This document shows positions 25,342 through 35,284 of a stretch of DNA of 64,000 nt, piece by piece (position 1 is the stretch's first letter; each line of letters starts with the position of its first letter). Both the position numbers and the translations under genes were made by a program. The notes under the pieces were generated by a model, which searched no databases, was not told the origin of the DNA, and worked only from the letters and a program-made list of their open reading frames with translations. Source of the DNA: Mesocentrotus franciscanus (taxonomy: Eukaryota; Echinodermata; Echinoidea; Camarodonta; Strongylocentrotidae); assembly GCA_037976565.1 (NCBI GenBank), contig CP137683.1, forward strand, positions 16,201,699 through 16,265,698, written 5' to 3'.

Positions 25342-28300
25342 CTTCTTCTTCTTCTTCATCTTCATCTTCTTCTTTTTCTTCTTTTTTTCATCTCCTTTTC
25401 TTTCTCTTCTTCATATCTTTATTTGACCATTCACCAAACAAACAGCAAAGAAATTTGATGGTGAGAATATGAACGACCATGTAAATTGAGGTCGAGCTGG
25501 TGGATATCCATTTTGTCATTTTTGCATTTCTCTACCCCAAAGTTTCGTGCCGTGATAATCATGATCATTGTTTAGCCATTATATATGGATATGATACGTT
25601 TGATTATTTGTATATTATTTGTGGATATATAATTATGATCAAATTTGTCGAATTTGTTTTGTAAATAAAGAACCTTGGAATGGGAAAAAATGATTTTTTT
25701 TTTTTTTTAAATGTGAGGCGCAGTACGCTTAAAAAAAAAAAAAAAGTTTACCGTAGCGAATGTGAACAGGCTTTTAAAGGGGATTTATCTCCATGAATTT
25801 CATGACTGTTATGAGTTCCTTGCTGGTAAGATATATATTAAAATTATTATCTCCAAAATTTTGTACAGAGTAAATAAAGTTTGATATACTCTCTTTATAC
25901 TACAGTAGTACAGTATATTAAAAATATTACTTCTGTCAAGAAAAATTCAAGTTTAAATACCTCATAAACATGAGGTGAAAAGCAGCTTTTTAGTTGACAG
26001 CGTAGCTACTTGAGAGAGATAATTATATCACTGGTCAGTCATTTCATGAAGCTCCAAATAGTTCCCTCTTATAGAGATTGTATGTGGGAAGAACTATTCG
26101 GATGAACGTGGTTTAACCTATGACCACGCTTGCATACACGTAGATGCGCGAGTTACAACTATCACTCTCATTACGCTATGGTTGACAGTATAATAACCAA
26201 TTTATAATTTTGTTTCTTGTTGTTGATATTGTTGTTTTTTCTTTTAACAGCTTTCTGGAAATGTGACTGTAACCTTCACAGAAAGTGCCTGGGTGTAAGT
26301 ATTGTCTTCAGGATATACACCTGTACCTGATATTTCTAAAATCCCCCATTGCATTTAAATTTTACAATACGAAACATCAAAATATCCTGTATCGGTAGAT
26401 TGATGTAAGAACTCTTCAACAAGCTTTATTACAATTTCCTTCTTACCACCAGAGCTACATGCAGAGGTTATCATCAAATCAATTAACTGCTTATGGAATT
26501 CTTAAATTGTCCTTAACACATGGATTGCTTTGATAGTAGTAACTCACACTACACTTCTTACTGATACTGAAAAAGAAGATATTCTTCTTCCTTTTTAAAA
26601 ATAAATTACAGGTGTTTTACCACTTTAAAGTTTAAACTGTGCTAAAGGCGTATGAGAAGTATCAGCATTTTTTTATTTATATGAAACTAAATTTGGCAGA
26701 AGCACAAGTATATTTTTAGATGCTGCTTGTAATTATCGGCTTGCATGGTGATGTAGATATACAGTAGGCTTGCAGGTGCACCATGTGAGAGAGAGGGAGG
26801 ATTGAGGAGTTCTGAAAAGAACTCTCGGTAATCTTTCTTGAGGGTGTGTAGTCCTGAAAAGGACTGTTGGTGTAGTCTTGAAAAAAACTGTTGGTTATCT
26901 TTCTTAGCTTATAGTTCTAAGGAGAACTATAGCGCTTGGAGAGGATGAGTGGCGGGAGTGGCTCGACGTTTCGAACAGGTTGACTATCCGTCGTCGGGAG
27001 TGGAGAATAGCTGGCGTGCGTGAGCTAATAGCTGCGCCACTCATCCTCTCCAAGCGCTATAGTTCTCCTTAGAACTATAAGCTAAGAAAGATAACCAACA
27101 GTTTTTTTCAAGACTACACCAACAGTCCTTTTCAGGACTACACACCCTCAAGAAAGATTACCAAGAGTTCTTTTCAGAACTCCTCAATCCTCCCTCTCTC
27201 TCACATGGTGCACCCGCAAGCCTACTGTATAAGTATATTTTTATCTCTTTCTAAAGCCCTCACACTCTGCAACCAATAAAATTTCTGAAGCACTGCATGT
27301 GTATGAAATTAGAGCTTGCTCATTTAAGCCTTCAATTAAAGGCCCTAATGAGATTAAAACCATTAATGTAGTTTTCAATGTTCATTAGAGCTTTCAGTTT
27401 CATTTTCGAGCTGATTTATTTTACCATAATTTATTATGAGAATGGCCTAGCCTGGGATCTCTTTATTTTTATTTTTTTATTTTGTGAGGAGGGGAGGAGG
27501 GGGGAGACGAGAATTTTCAGTTGCGAATGGGTTTGTATTATGTTCTTTTCAAGTTACCTTTTCTCTCTCCCTATTTATGTCTCTGTTCCTCTCTTATTTT
27601 TTCTTTACCATTGGATAAGGGGGGACTTGAATTTTCTGTAGATGCAAAGCTTTTCTTCTTCTCCCTTTGTCTATGTTTTTCTTTTACCTTTGGATTTGGG
27701 ACCCTATCCCCCCTCCAGTAATTATACCATTGCTATCGAGAATGCTGAGCTATTTCCTCTGTAATATGATTGTCAAGTATATAACGGTCACCTTTCAAAA
27801 CCACTTATAATGATAATGTTAATTGTTATTATTGTTTCCAGTAGTAATGACAAGATTATTACACTTTTAAAGGCAGGGTACTCTACTGACATGTACTTCC
27901 GATTTATGTGTACTGCAATCTCCTGCTCACAATGTCCCAATGTGTCGACAGCCATGTCCCACAATGCATCACCAACTGATTAGCATATTTTTGCAGACCC
28001 TATTGAATATTAAGCAAAGTGATGTATACTGCATACCACTTTGCCAATGTAGAAACTTGAATGCTTATTTTCATTTGAAACATGAATGGTTGAATTTACT
28101 GCACTAAAACAGACAAACATATACCATGATTTGTGCATTTTATGACATGTATTATAGGTAATCCAGAAGCATTACTGATCAAAAGATAATGCAAAAATAT
28201 TACTTAAAGGTGACACTAAACTGCCTGTGAACTACAGCATGATTAGTGTTGCCTGCGGCAAAGTTATTCACTCTTTAATCTGATTGTAAAGAAAACATAG

Positions 28301-29016
28301 TTACCTTTTCAAAACCAAGTAAGATGACAAGGATGCTTGCAAGCTATTCAGGAGCATCGCTAGAAAGGGGTGTGTGGGGATGTGACACCCCGTTTGAAAA
28401 TTTTACTGTCAGCAAATCTAAAGGCTGTCTCATTGCTAGGGAGGAGATTAATGTTTATTTCTTTTTAGAAATTTTAAACAAATTAAATGATGATAGTGCA
28501 GATCTGGGGGTGTTTCACAAAGACTAAGATCGACTTTAAGTTGGACTTAACTATGGCAAGCCATTCATGCCACTGGTTGCTCTCACCATTGGTCTCTAAA
28601 TTATGATCTTCAGAAGATATTTTTTCCTTCAATAATGAACTATCAAAAAAGATAAATTCTGTAGATTTGTAACCACGATTTGTACATCCCTTGAGAGACC
28701 AATTCCAGTAAATGGTGAGAACAAACGGTGGCATGAACGGCCTGCCATAGGTAAGTCCAACTTAAAGTCGATCTTATTCTTTGTGAAACACTCCCCTGAA
28801 GTCATCTTTTAAAGGTGTATTAACCTGTTGACTCCTGGATTATCTCACTCCCATGGTCTTAATACAGGAGCCAACACTTTCCCGTTGAAAATGGGTTAAC
28901 ATTCATGATTGAAAACGAATAATCTCTTTCATTTTCTTTCAGTTCCCACTGTGTGGATAGCTCAATTACCCATTTGATATACATGGAGTTCATGTAAGTT
29001 TGGTACTCTCGTTAAT

Positions 29017-29048
<32 letters not shown>

Positions 29049-29841
29049 CTTTCTCTTTTTCTTTCCTTCCTCTCTCTGTATCTCTGTATCTCCTTTTCTC
29101 TCTCTGTCTCTCTCTCACTTTTTGTTTTTCCCTCTCCCTCTCTCCCCTTGACTCTCTCTTCTTCACCCTCTCTTTCTCTCCCTCTTTTTTATGTTTCTTT
29201 TCTTATTATCTTTTTCTATTTCTCTCTCCTCTTACCCTTAGCTGTGCCATGTGATATTTGATTTCTTCTGTATTTTTTAACCTTGTAAGAAGGTGTATTT
29301 TGTCTTATTTTGTCTCCCCCTGTCTTCTGCCATTTTATTTCTATCATCTTATTTGTTATCCCAGTCTCTTCCCCTCACTCCTCCTTCTGTGTTAATTTCT
29401 TTATGATAAGTTTGTATGATTTATTATCTTTATTCCCTCTCCCTCTCCTGCTCTCACTCACTCACTCCTCTCTTGTAATGTTAACCTTATTTATGATAAG
29501 TTTGAATGGTTTCTTCTCAATTTATATTTTCTCCTACTTTTCACTCCATCCTTTCCTTCTATGATCCCTGTATTAAGATACATTTGTAAATATTCTCTTT
29601 ATTTTCCCTCCCTCTCCTGCTTAATCTTTTCCCTCCCTCTCCTGCTTAATCTTTTCCATGACACCTCTTTCATTGTAATTTTTTACAATTTCCTCTTATT
29701 CCTTTTTTCAGGGCCACTTTCCAGTACGGTCTCTTATCACAGAGTCAGCAGACCACTATTACCTACTACCAAGCCGTCAGCTGTCATCCCATCACAGAAA
29801 TCGTAGGGCCTCGGTCGCCAGCATCTGAACTGCAAGAGTAA
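15799..29841 (+). CDS. TMEM106: TMEM106-family lysosomal membrane protein (spliced, 7 coding exons)
   Basis: Joining 15799-16045, 16605-16668, 24072-24234, 25116-25256, 26251-26294, 28943-28993 and 29712-29841 gives 840 bases: 279 codons plus TAA, close to vertebrate TMEM106 length. All introns are GT-AG and the phases fit. The protein has a polar N-terminal cytosolic part, the family signature CPTCQGTGKIPRG, then LVALIPYSD and a basic RLKPRRT, one transmembrane helix (VILSIFICALIAGVLIAFLL) and a lumenal domain with sites NQS, NIT, NNS and NVT. Two lumenal cysteines (SHC and VSC contexts) match the family disulphide pair. Family members are type II membrane proteins of late endosomes and lysosomes that affect acidification and trafficking. 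That role is inferred from the family. No break is seen. The introns are swollen by repeats and one transposon. Confidence 0.92.
16605..16668 (+). CDS. TMEM106: TMEM106 coding exon 2
   Basis: The acceptor TTTTTCACTAG precedes it and the donor GTAAGT follows. The 64 bases read ERADDLVALIPYSDARLKPR, then R and T. This is the conserved juxtamembrane segment of the family. Confidence 0.95.
16829..17008. repeat. (GTA)n / TAAGTAG tandem array and MITE end, in intron 2
   Basis: A GTA triplet run is followed by about a dozen TAAGTAG heptamers. It then leads into a fragment (16976-17008) with GGTGGTCACTAAAGCAGG, which is the inverse of one end of the TA-flanked MITE at 30181-30356. Confidence 0.85.
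17030..18633. repeat. Satellite-like tandem array with DR1 boxes, left part (TMEM106 intron 2)
   Basis: Diverged units share the blocks TTGACGGATTTCTTTCAAAT, GGAGGTGTATCTTGGTA, GGTGATGCTGCC, TGTTCCGTCT and TATAGGGTCAAAGGTCA. Distances between successive GGGTCAAAGGTCA-like boxes are about 157, 169, 156, 168 and 154 bases, which hints at alternating short and long units. The right part resumes at 22759 beyond the inserted transposon. GC-rich GCCGCGTCC triplication interrupts one unit at about 17570-17600. Confidence 0.9.
17889..17901 (+). promoter_or_regulatory. DR1-type nuclear-receptor half-site pair
   Basis: Exact GGGTCAAAGGTCA, a direct repeat of RGGTCA-like half-sites with one-base spacing. 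It matches the known consensus bound by RXR heterodimers, HNF4 and COUP-TF. Identical copies lie at 18214-18226 and 18382-18394; TGGTCAAAGGTCA lies at 18536-18548 and 22967-22979; variants lie at 17497, 22810, 23113, 23507 and 23607. Function is not shown, since each is part of a tandem repeat unit. Confidence 0.4.
18634..22758 (-). mobile_element. 4.1-kb DNA transposon with inverted repeats, inserted in the satellite array
   Basis: The left end TAGTGCGGTATGGTATGT and the inverse of the right end ACATACCGTACCACACTA match, followed inward by a shared block (CCCGTAGGA, then TGCCAAAATTGATTTTT). The flanks are TAT on both sides (18631-18633, 22759-22761). Removing the element with one TAT restores AATGTATACATCT, homologous to the uninterrupted array unit near 23050 (AATGTACACATTT). 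The duplication is therefore TAT, or TA if the end is shifted by a base. The interior carries one decayed minus-strand gene. Confidence 0.85.
19458..22417 (-). pseudogene. Decayed transposon protein: N-terminal domain, FEN/XPG-like nuclease core, CXC-like Cys cluster
   Basis: Homologous frames run in order on the minus strand. From 22417 to 21206 one frame is broken by TAG at 21716-21718 (NALE*DDPETW). A frameshift near 21225 leads to a segment with a second stop (LRE*REL, near 21130), then a further shift near 21020. From about 21010 to 20600 it reads VLIIDVMGVLQ and VVFDRYMEE. After another shift near 20600 come KNKTRQKR, HTHEEADTLI, SPDTDVLLLLIHL and LHNFSGADWGGKF. A last shift near 19665 leads to KCGCKAGCKGRCSC, PCTPLCKCYGGDC and a stop at 19458-19460. 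The D, FD, E-A-D, DTD and GAD motifs, in this order, resemble metal-binding sites of FEN1/XPG nucleases. The Cys pattern resembles tesmin/TSO1 CXC domains. Similar proteins are common as repetitive genes in invertebrate genomes. It cannot be functional as it stands. Confidence 0.8.
22759..23925. repeat. Satellite-like tandem array with DR1 boxes, right part
   Basis: It continues the unit structure of 17030-18633. From about 23172 a larger period appears. The segment with GTCTTGACAATAGT, GTTTCAGGGAGGGG and GCCGGGGGATACATTCGCAT at 23254-23431 recurs at about 23743-23924, offset by roughly 490 bases. This shows a second-level duplication. Confidence 0.85.
24072..24234 (+). CDS. TMEM106: TMEM106 coding exon 3 (transmembrane segment)
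   Basis: The acceptor TTCTAATGCAG ends at 24071 and the donor GTGAGG follows 24234. It completes a split Thr codon, then reads VRYVILSIFICALIAGVL and on to the lumenal start (FLLPRPILFEQKGK) and a NQS glycosylation site. It ends in phase 0. Confidence 0.95.
24290..24770. repeat. Pyrimidine-rich (CTT)n tract with a 15-bp minisatellite, in intron 3
   Basis: Almost pure C/T on the plus strand. At about 24462-24590 the unit TTCTTCCTCTTCTTT recurs about eight times. The poly-Phe/Leu and poly-Arg/Glu frames here are artefacts. Confidence 0.95.
25116..25256 (+). CDS. TMEM106: TMEM106 coding exon 4
   Basis: The acceptor CTATCTTTTCAG and donor GTAAGG bound 47 codons in phase 0. It encodes lumenal sequence beginning NEFDIYNNNFAS and containing NNITMLNNS (two N-glycosylation sequons). 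This is the start of the conserved LEA-like lumenal fold of the family. Confidence 0.93.
25257..26250. other. TMEM106 intron 4
   Basis: It contains a (TTC)n tract at about 25264-25395 and otherwise AT-rich sequence with poly-T and poly-A runs near 25690-25745. It ends in a strong acceptor, TTTTTTCTTTTAACAG. Confidence 0.8.
26251..26294 (+). CDS. TMEM106: TMEM106 coding exon 5
   Basis: A 44-base exon between TTTTAACAG and GTAAGT. It reads LSGNVTVTFTESAW plus two bases of a Val codon, with one NVT sequon. The join to exon 6 is in phase. Confidence 0.88.
26719..27230. mobile_element. Foldback element copy 1, flanked by a 13-bp duplication (intron 5)
   Basis: AAGTATATTTTTA flanks both sides exactly (26706-26718, 27231-27243). 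The element has a one-sided head of about 45 bases (GATGCTGCTTGTAATTATCG and on), then two inverted arms of about 190 bases meeting at a unique centre of about 80 bases (around 26957-27035). The arms contain smaller palindromes such as GTTCTGAAAAGAAC and GTCCTGAAAAGGAC. A short relative lies at 57464-57643. No protein is encoded. Confidence 0.88.
27244..28503. other. Middle of TMEM106 intron 5
   Basis: No exon or named repeat is recognised. The open frames at 27378-27721 are pyrimidine-rich and unsupported. Confidence 0.4.
28506..28795. repeat. GGGGGTGTTTCAC MITE, copy 1 (intron 5)
   Basis: Left end GGGGGTGTTTCACAAAGACT, right end the inverse with one change (CACTCCC). The inverted repeat continues through GATCGACTTTAAGTTGG. 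The flanks are CT (28504-28505, 28796-28797), a 2-bp duplication. It is the same family as 40698, 42251, 43622, 45260 and 50798. Confidence 0.88.
28820..28899. repeat. Small TTAA-bounded MITE, copy 2
   Basis: TTAACCTGTTGACTCCTG at the left and AAAATGGGTTAA at the right, with internal TACAGGAGCCA. The layout is the same as 5005-5085. Confidence 0.55.
28943..28993 (+). CDS. TMEM106: TMEM106 coding exon 6
   Basis: The acceptor TTTTCTTTCAG and donor GTAAGT bound 51 bases. With the two carried bases it reads VSHCVDSSITHLIYMEF and the start of a Met codon. The Cys is the first of the conserved lumenal pair. Confidence 0.9.
29010..29705. other. Pyrimidine-rich TMEM106 intron 6
   Basis: A CT-rich tract, (CT)n at 29019-29240, then TTTCCCTCCCTCTCCTGCTTAATC repeated twice near 29604-29653. 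The many open frames reflect the skewed composition. Confidence 0.85.
29712..29841 (+). CDS. TMEM106: TMEM106 terminal coding exon 7
   Basis: The acceptor CCTTTTTTCAG ends at 29711. It completes the Met codon and reads ATFQYGLLSQSQQTTITYY, then QAVSC (second conserved Cys), then a tail ending ASELQE and TAA at 29839-29841. No strong AATAAA lies close downstream, so the 3' end of the mRNA is unknown. Confidence 0.92.
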
Positions 29842-30180
29842 ACACCAGCGCTTCCTTGTTACTAGCTACTAGTTGTATCTTAAAGCCCCACTGCACTACT
29901 TGTAGCTACTTGCTCCCTCTATATAGAAAACAATGCATAGGTGGTACCCATTGGTCCCCATGATCCTCTTTTTCTTGTGTTAATTGAGAGCTGAGTTGAT
30001 GAGATAACCACCTGTCAGTGACCACGCTGGGAGGTCTAATCCCTCCTTGCTAAACTAGTGCAGAGAGGCTTTAAAAGGTTGGTTCACCCAGCATCAAGCT
30101 AGTACTTTGTAGCCTGTTTTGACTACAGGAAACTTATTAAAAAAATTATATAAAGGTATGTCGTATAAAGAATCATTGTA

Positions 30181-30356
30181 CAGTCAAACCTGCTTTAGTG
30201 ACCACCTGTATAGAAAGACACTTTTTCTACAAAGACCACATTTTTAGTTTCCTCATTTGAAACATGTACTAAAGAAACTTGTACATGAAGACCACCTGCC
30301 TATAAAGACCGCTTTTCTTGTCTCCCTTGGGTGGTCTTTATAGACAGGTTTCACTG
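30181..30356. repeat. MITE with CAGTCAAACCTG ends and TA duplication
   Basis: CAGTCAAACCTGCTTTAGTG at the left and AGACAGGTTTCACTG at the right are inverse, with TA on both sides (30179-30180, 30357-30358). The interior repeats AAGACCACCT-type blocks. TA duplication fits a Tc1/mariner-type or related element. An end fragment lies at 16976-17008. Confidence 0.75.
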
Positions 30357-30594
30357 TATAATGAAAGGAGCGTACAGACTGGATGACATCATCGTACAAA
30401 GAAACATTGTATGAAGAAACTATTTGTGAAGAGGTCAGTTGACAAGACAGCTGGCTAATCACCAGTGTGTGCTCACGATAAGCCCCGCCCAGTTATAGGA
30501 TTTTGTACGATATGACAGGTAGACTAGGACAAGACCCTGATTCTTTATGAAGTTTTTGTTTGAAATTATGCTCAAACATGCATTTCGCTGTACG

Positions 30595-30672
30595 ATGTTT
30601 AGTTATACAGCGTTTCTCTATACAACGTTTCTCTATACAACGTTTCTTTATGCAACATTTCTTTATACAACG
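30595..30672. repeat. 16-bp tandem repeat
   Basis: About five units of ATACAACGTTTCTCTA-like sequence with single-base changes. Confidence 0.8.
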
Positions 30673-30744
30673 TACGGAATAGAAAAAAGTAGTTGCTTCT
30701 GAAATGGCGGTATGATGAATTCTTGTACATGTAGTCTGAAGGTA

Positions 30745-30910
30745 GGTTTAGTCACTCCGCCAAGTCGCCAAACCGACTCCAAACCGACTCCAAACCGACT
30801 CCAAACCGACATCAAACTGACTGATTCTTGGCGCTTTGGAGTAAAATACACCTCTTTGTTTGGTGTGCATTCGGTTTGATGTTGGTCTGGTCGGTGTGAT
30901 TGAGGTATGA
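30745..30910. repeat. CCGACTCCAAA repeat element, copy 1
   Basis: Tandem 11-bp CCAAACCGACT units, then inverse-like TCGGTTTGATG and GGTCGGTGTG and the end GAGGTATGAC. It is related to 31640-31751, which has AGACCGACTCC, CAAACCGACC and the end GAGGTATGAT. Possibly a MITE with internal tandem repeats. Confidence 0.55.
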
Positions 30911-31639
30911 CACGGCCCATGAGCTACAGGTCAGTTGCCACTGACGATGTGGTGATTGGGTGTTGTGAGGCAAACTGTTGGCTACATGCTGGAGTGACTG
31001 TATCTCTAAAAAAAAAAATATATATATATTTTGTCAAATTTCACACACAAATCTTCAAATCTTCAGTACATTTACTTCTGTCACACATTCCTATCAAATA
31101 ATTTAGAAATATTTGATAATAATAATAAGGAAACCTTCTCTTTGTACTTAAAGATAAAGTAGAGTTATGGACATGCGATTGCATTTAAAAAGAAACTATC
31201 CGAGAGTCAGCGATTGATTATATAGTACATAAAAATGGATGCATACTGTGAGGTTTCGGAATCATAAAAAATGATGAGAAATTGACTGAAAATGACTTTA
31301 TTCACAATGGCATTCTTCTACACTATAAATGAGAATGCTCACATATTGTTTTTCACCATACCCAGAGCTCAACTTTCTTCTTCAAAGCGCAATTCAGTCA
31401 CGCTAAAACTTGTGCTTGACTAGCTCTCCTGGCTTTAAATTAAATACATGGTCTCACTATTTGGATGGAGCCAAGTTAGCCAAGCCAAGTTAGCCCACAG
31501 TTGTTACTCAAGTGGCTACAGTATGTTCTGATGCTGCTATATGGTCGGGGCCATTATTTGTCATAGACTACAGTATGAATCAGAAAAAAACAATAAGTAA
31601 TTATAATAGTGTCAATTTTTGTCCAGAATCACACGGTAT

Positions 31640-31751
31640 AATAACCGAGTCGCACCGCCAGACCGACTCCACACCGAATCCAAACCGACCAATTGTTGGG
31701 TCGGTCTGTCGTCTGTCCGGTGTTCATTTCTTTGGTGTGACAGAGGTATGA
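31640..31751. repeat. CCGACTCCAAA repeat element, copy 2
   Basis: It shares ends and the CCGACTCC core with 30745-30910 but has fewer tandem units. TTGGGTCGGTCTGTCG is inverse to its own left half. Confidence 0.5.
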
Positions 31752-31825
31752 TACAGGCTAGGCTGATTCCCATGTTTTTGTTAATAATCAAATGAAATGT
31801 AGTATTATTAAAGCCATAGAGTTAA

Positions 31826-32291
31826 AGGTAATACAAAGTTTTGGTAAGGGGTCATGAATTTGGTTCAAATGAACATATTGGAAGCATATGCGATCCTACA
31901 ATATTCTATGATCGTTGTCGCGGTTGAAATCGAGTCTAAAGTGATGAAATTGTGAATAATAAACTTTGTATGTTGTAAAGCTCCCTCTCAAGATTGATAT
32001 TACTTTAGCTTCAAAACAATGTTTCTCGATTAAAATCAACAGATTTTCTATTCTCGTTGGAAATTATATATCAAAACTGCATATTCCGAGATTTTTATGG
32101 TCGTAGGCGCTATTTGTAATTTATCGGGAGCACCAATAAATTTGATGTTTTAATTTCTCGAAATCCGTAGCGTTTTAGAGCCCAATTGTTTCAAAGTTGC
32201 CTATTCTAACACAAGGTTTTCACAATGGTAATGCAAATTTTAAATTTTATAATCCAATCCTGTTGAAATACTACCAAACTTTGTATTACCA
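31826..32291. repeat. TTAA MITE family C (AGGTAATACAAAG ends)
   Basis: AGGTAATACAAAGTTTTGGTA and the inverse of TACCAAACTTTGTATTACCA form the ends. The left flank is TTAA (31822-31825) and the right flank is ATAA, one base changed. Confidence 0.7.
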
Positions 32292-32295
32292 ATAA

Positions 32296-35284
32296 GGTCT
32301 TTCATGCTCTCAGCTGAAAATATTCCTTTTCTTCTGAAAGATAATTGTAAAATTTAACAGCCTTCCTAAGAAACTGGCTAAAAGTTGCAACAGTTTATCA
32401 TGCAGTTATTAAAATAGTTCAGTAAAATATTGTAAATATGCAAAAAAAGTAGAATTCAAGTGTTTTATCTATGGAGGCAGCCTTATACGGTATGAAATCA
32501 TTACAGAATTATGCTGCTAACTTGTGGATAACAATTCGGTATGGATCCTTATTTTTGTACACATTAGGGTGTTTATTACATTTTTGTATGAAACCAAAAT
32601 TGGACTAAGGTGAAAATGAGTGCAATTTAGACAAATGTTTTTATTTTGAAATCTTGACAAAGGTTTCGATATTTAATGTGATGCAGATTTTATATGTATA
32701 TAACTATATATCTGTCTATCGAACTTTATTTTTCTCTCTCCATCCCTCTATCTCTCTCTCTTCCACTTTCAGCCGTAAAATTGTGTATTTTGTTTCATTT
32801 CTTTTTTGTTTCTGTTGAGTGTATGTGTATTCTGTTTTTCTGTTTAAGTTGTCAGTACCGGTAGTTGAATTCAGTGAACCTACATGCAACAGCCCTGGCT
32901 TTTAAGTGGGCTCACTTTTCATTTCCACATTTAATGATTTACAGAACGTTCAGGATTATTTACTTCCATATTACTTCAGAAATGTTCATGTTTTTCAAAA
33001 TGTATGATGCGTTGTTATTTTGGTATGGAGTATGAATAAAGCAATTAAGCAATGAAATAAAATTTGGGTCCAGGAGTGACAGCATTTTCAAAATGGTAAT
33101 GCCTATAGTAAAAGTATTACTGTCATCAAGATACATGTATATTGTTTGAAAGTATATTATACATTGTCATGAATGCTTAGTTTCGGTCAAGCTAATTTCT
33201 GATTCTGGGTGTTTTTGTTTTTTGTTTTCTTTGTTTAAGACTGTTAAGATTGAAGAGACCCGAAGGTTACAGGGATTCAGTTTGCTCTTCGCCTCCCATG
33301 CACAGGTGACGCCAAATATTTAATAATATTTATAATCAGCTGTGTTGAAAGTCATTTGATCGCTATCTTAGTGGCAAAAGCCACTTTCTGAAATAATTAT
33401 GTAATATAATGTGATACGTATATGATATGATAAAAGTCCGTTTTTGTTTATACTGATTGAATGGTAACGTACATTTATATATATATGATTTTGTATTTTA
33501 GCTAATAAAATGACATCGATGGTTATGCAAAGTATATACTATATTCATGTAAAGTTGATGTATTGACTTTATTTTTTTCTCAATTTGTTTAATGGCTGCA
33601 GGTCAAATGATAAAAGTTAACCTTTGTAAGGAGTTAAAAAGTGTGAAAGTGTCGAAAGGTGAAAACCAAGTTGATGACAGTTTGAAAGGAATTTAATGGG
33701 GAAAAACAGATACGCCGACATGATTTCCATCTTCTTCTTTCACTAGTTCTTCTTCTACTTCTTCTTTTTCTTCTTCTTCTTCTTCTACTACTTCTTTGCA
33801 TTGACGACTTTCGTCAATGCCTTGTTTCCGTTCGCGTTCTGAATTCTTCTTCTTCCCCAAAATCCAATACGTTTGCACGCAGTGCTTGTGACCCCTATTC
33901 TCCTGCCCGATTCCTTTCAAACTTCGTAGGCATAATCTCCGGCATCCAGTCAAAGTCATCGGACTCTTCGTTTTCTGAAATCACTCATGCGTAACCGTCC
34001 AGGTGCCATTTTGTCTGATTTTGGTCTGTTTGAAGGCCTTCCTTTCTCCCTTCGCACGGTATCTTCATTATCCTAGATTCTACAGACTTCTAACAAATTC
34101 ATCTACTTAGTCCAAAAGATGTTTTTTTTCATCTGCGACGTATAACCTGGCCTTCAAAAAGCCATCTTCATACTCTAAATTCGAATCCGAAATCTTCTTC
34201 GTCAAAAGTCGCCAAAAAACCTAAATCTGCAATAACTTTCTCTTGTTAATTTCTATTTGATTCAAAGTTTTACAGTATCTTCATCTTGTCATTGCACACG
34301 CCCCTGGTGAATTTCATGCACCACTGGTCACGTGTGATATAAATAGCACCCTCTACTGAAAATGGCTTTCTTTCTGTGGCCCGCGTAGCTCCATCGTGCC
34401 TGGCCAAACTCGTACCCTCCTATGGATTTAGATACTTCAAGATAGGCCCTTTCCAGCCAAATAAAAAGATCCATACCCTATCGCTTACCGACTTTGCGAA
34501 AATTGCCCTCCAAATTCGCAGTGTTCAAGAAAATTGCGAAATAACTTAAACTTGCTCTAAAATCGCGACTACTTCTACCTAGGCCAATGAAACTTAGCAG
34601 ACATTTGCATCCATACACGTGACAATCACTGTCTGCCAAGTTTGGTAAAATTTGATGACGTCATCGCGAAGTGATCACCCAAAATGATGAATTTACTATG
34701 CAATACATAACAATGCGTTTCATGCTTGCAGTACATTTCGCGATGACAATGATGTCAGAATGAAAGCAATGAAATGCCCTTTCTGCCTTTCAAATGATAC
34801 CAAAAACATTTGGAGTAAATCGCATTTGAACAAGGGCCACATGCAATACGGATTCCGCCAAAGATGAAAAAAAGGCTCTAGAAAAAGATTCCATGGCGCT
34901 TTGGGGTAATTCATGGCATCCATGCTAAACTCTTGCAAAACTGGTAAGGAATAAGATACGGGTGGATGCCACGCGCATTTTTTACAAAAAAAATGTCACC
35001 TTTGGCTTAAAATTTGAAAGAATGTCAAAAATCATGATTTCAATATTTTTGACCGATTATGAATTATCTGATAAAGAAATTTCAAGTGATATAGTTTTCA
35101 TCATAAGTTTGAAGTAATAAGTTACCTGTTTAATATACATTTGGTGTTGAATATTACCCACAATATCTGAATATCATATGTATGGCGCATGAAACATATA
35201 AATGTGATTTACTCAGAATATGGGGTTTATTAAAATTAAAAGACGAGCAATCCTGAAACCTTGATTAGGTTCCTTATATGAACT
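32296..35284. other. Intergenic DNA without a clear gene
   Basis: It contains a small hairpin at about 33797-33819 (GCATTGACGA, loop CTT), a (TTC)n tract at 33728-33796 and one short exon-like stretch (33241-33306, listed separately). Open frames at 33693-33959 and 34720-34938 on the minus strand have no supporting feature. Confidence 0.4.
33241..33306 (+). other. Possible orphan internal exon
   Basis: TTTTCTTTGTTTAAG precedes and CACAG|GTGACG follows a 66-base open stretch (22 codons, starting TVKIEETRRLQG). It is bounded like an exon, but no neighbour exon or known domain supports it. It might belong to a TMEM106 3' isoform or a non-coding RNA, or be chance. Confidence 0.2.
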
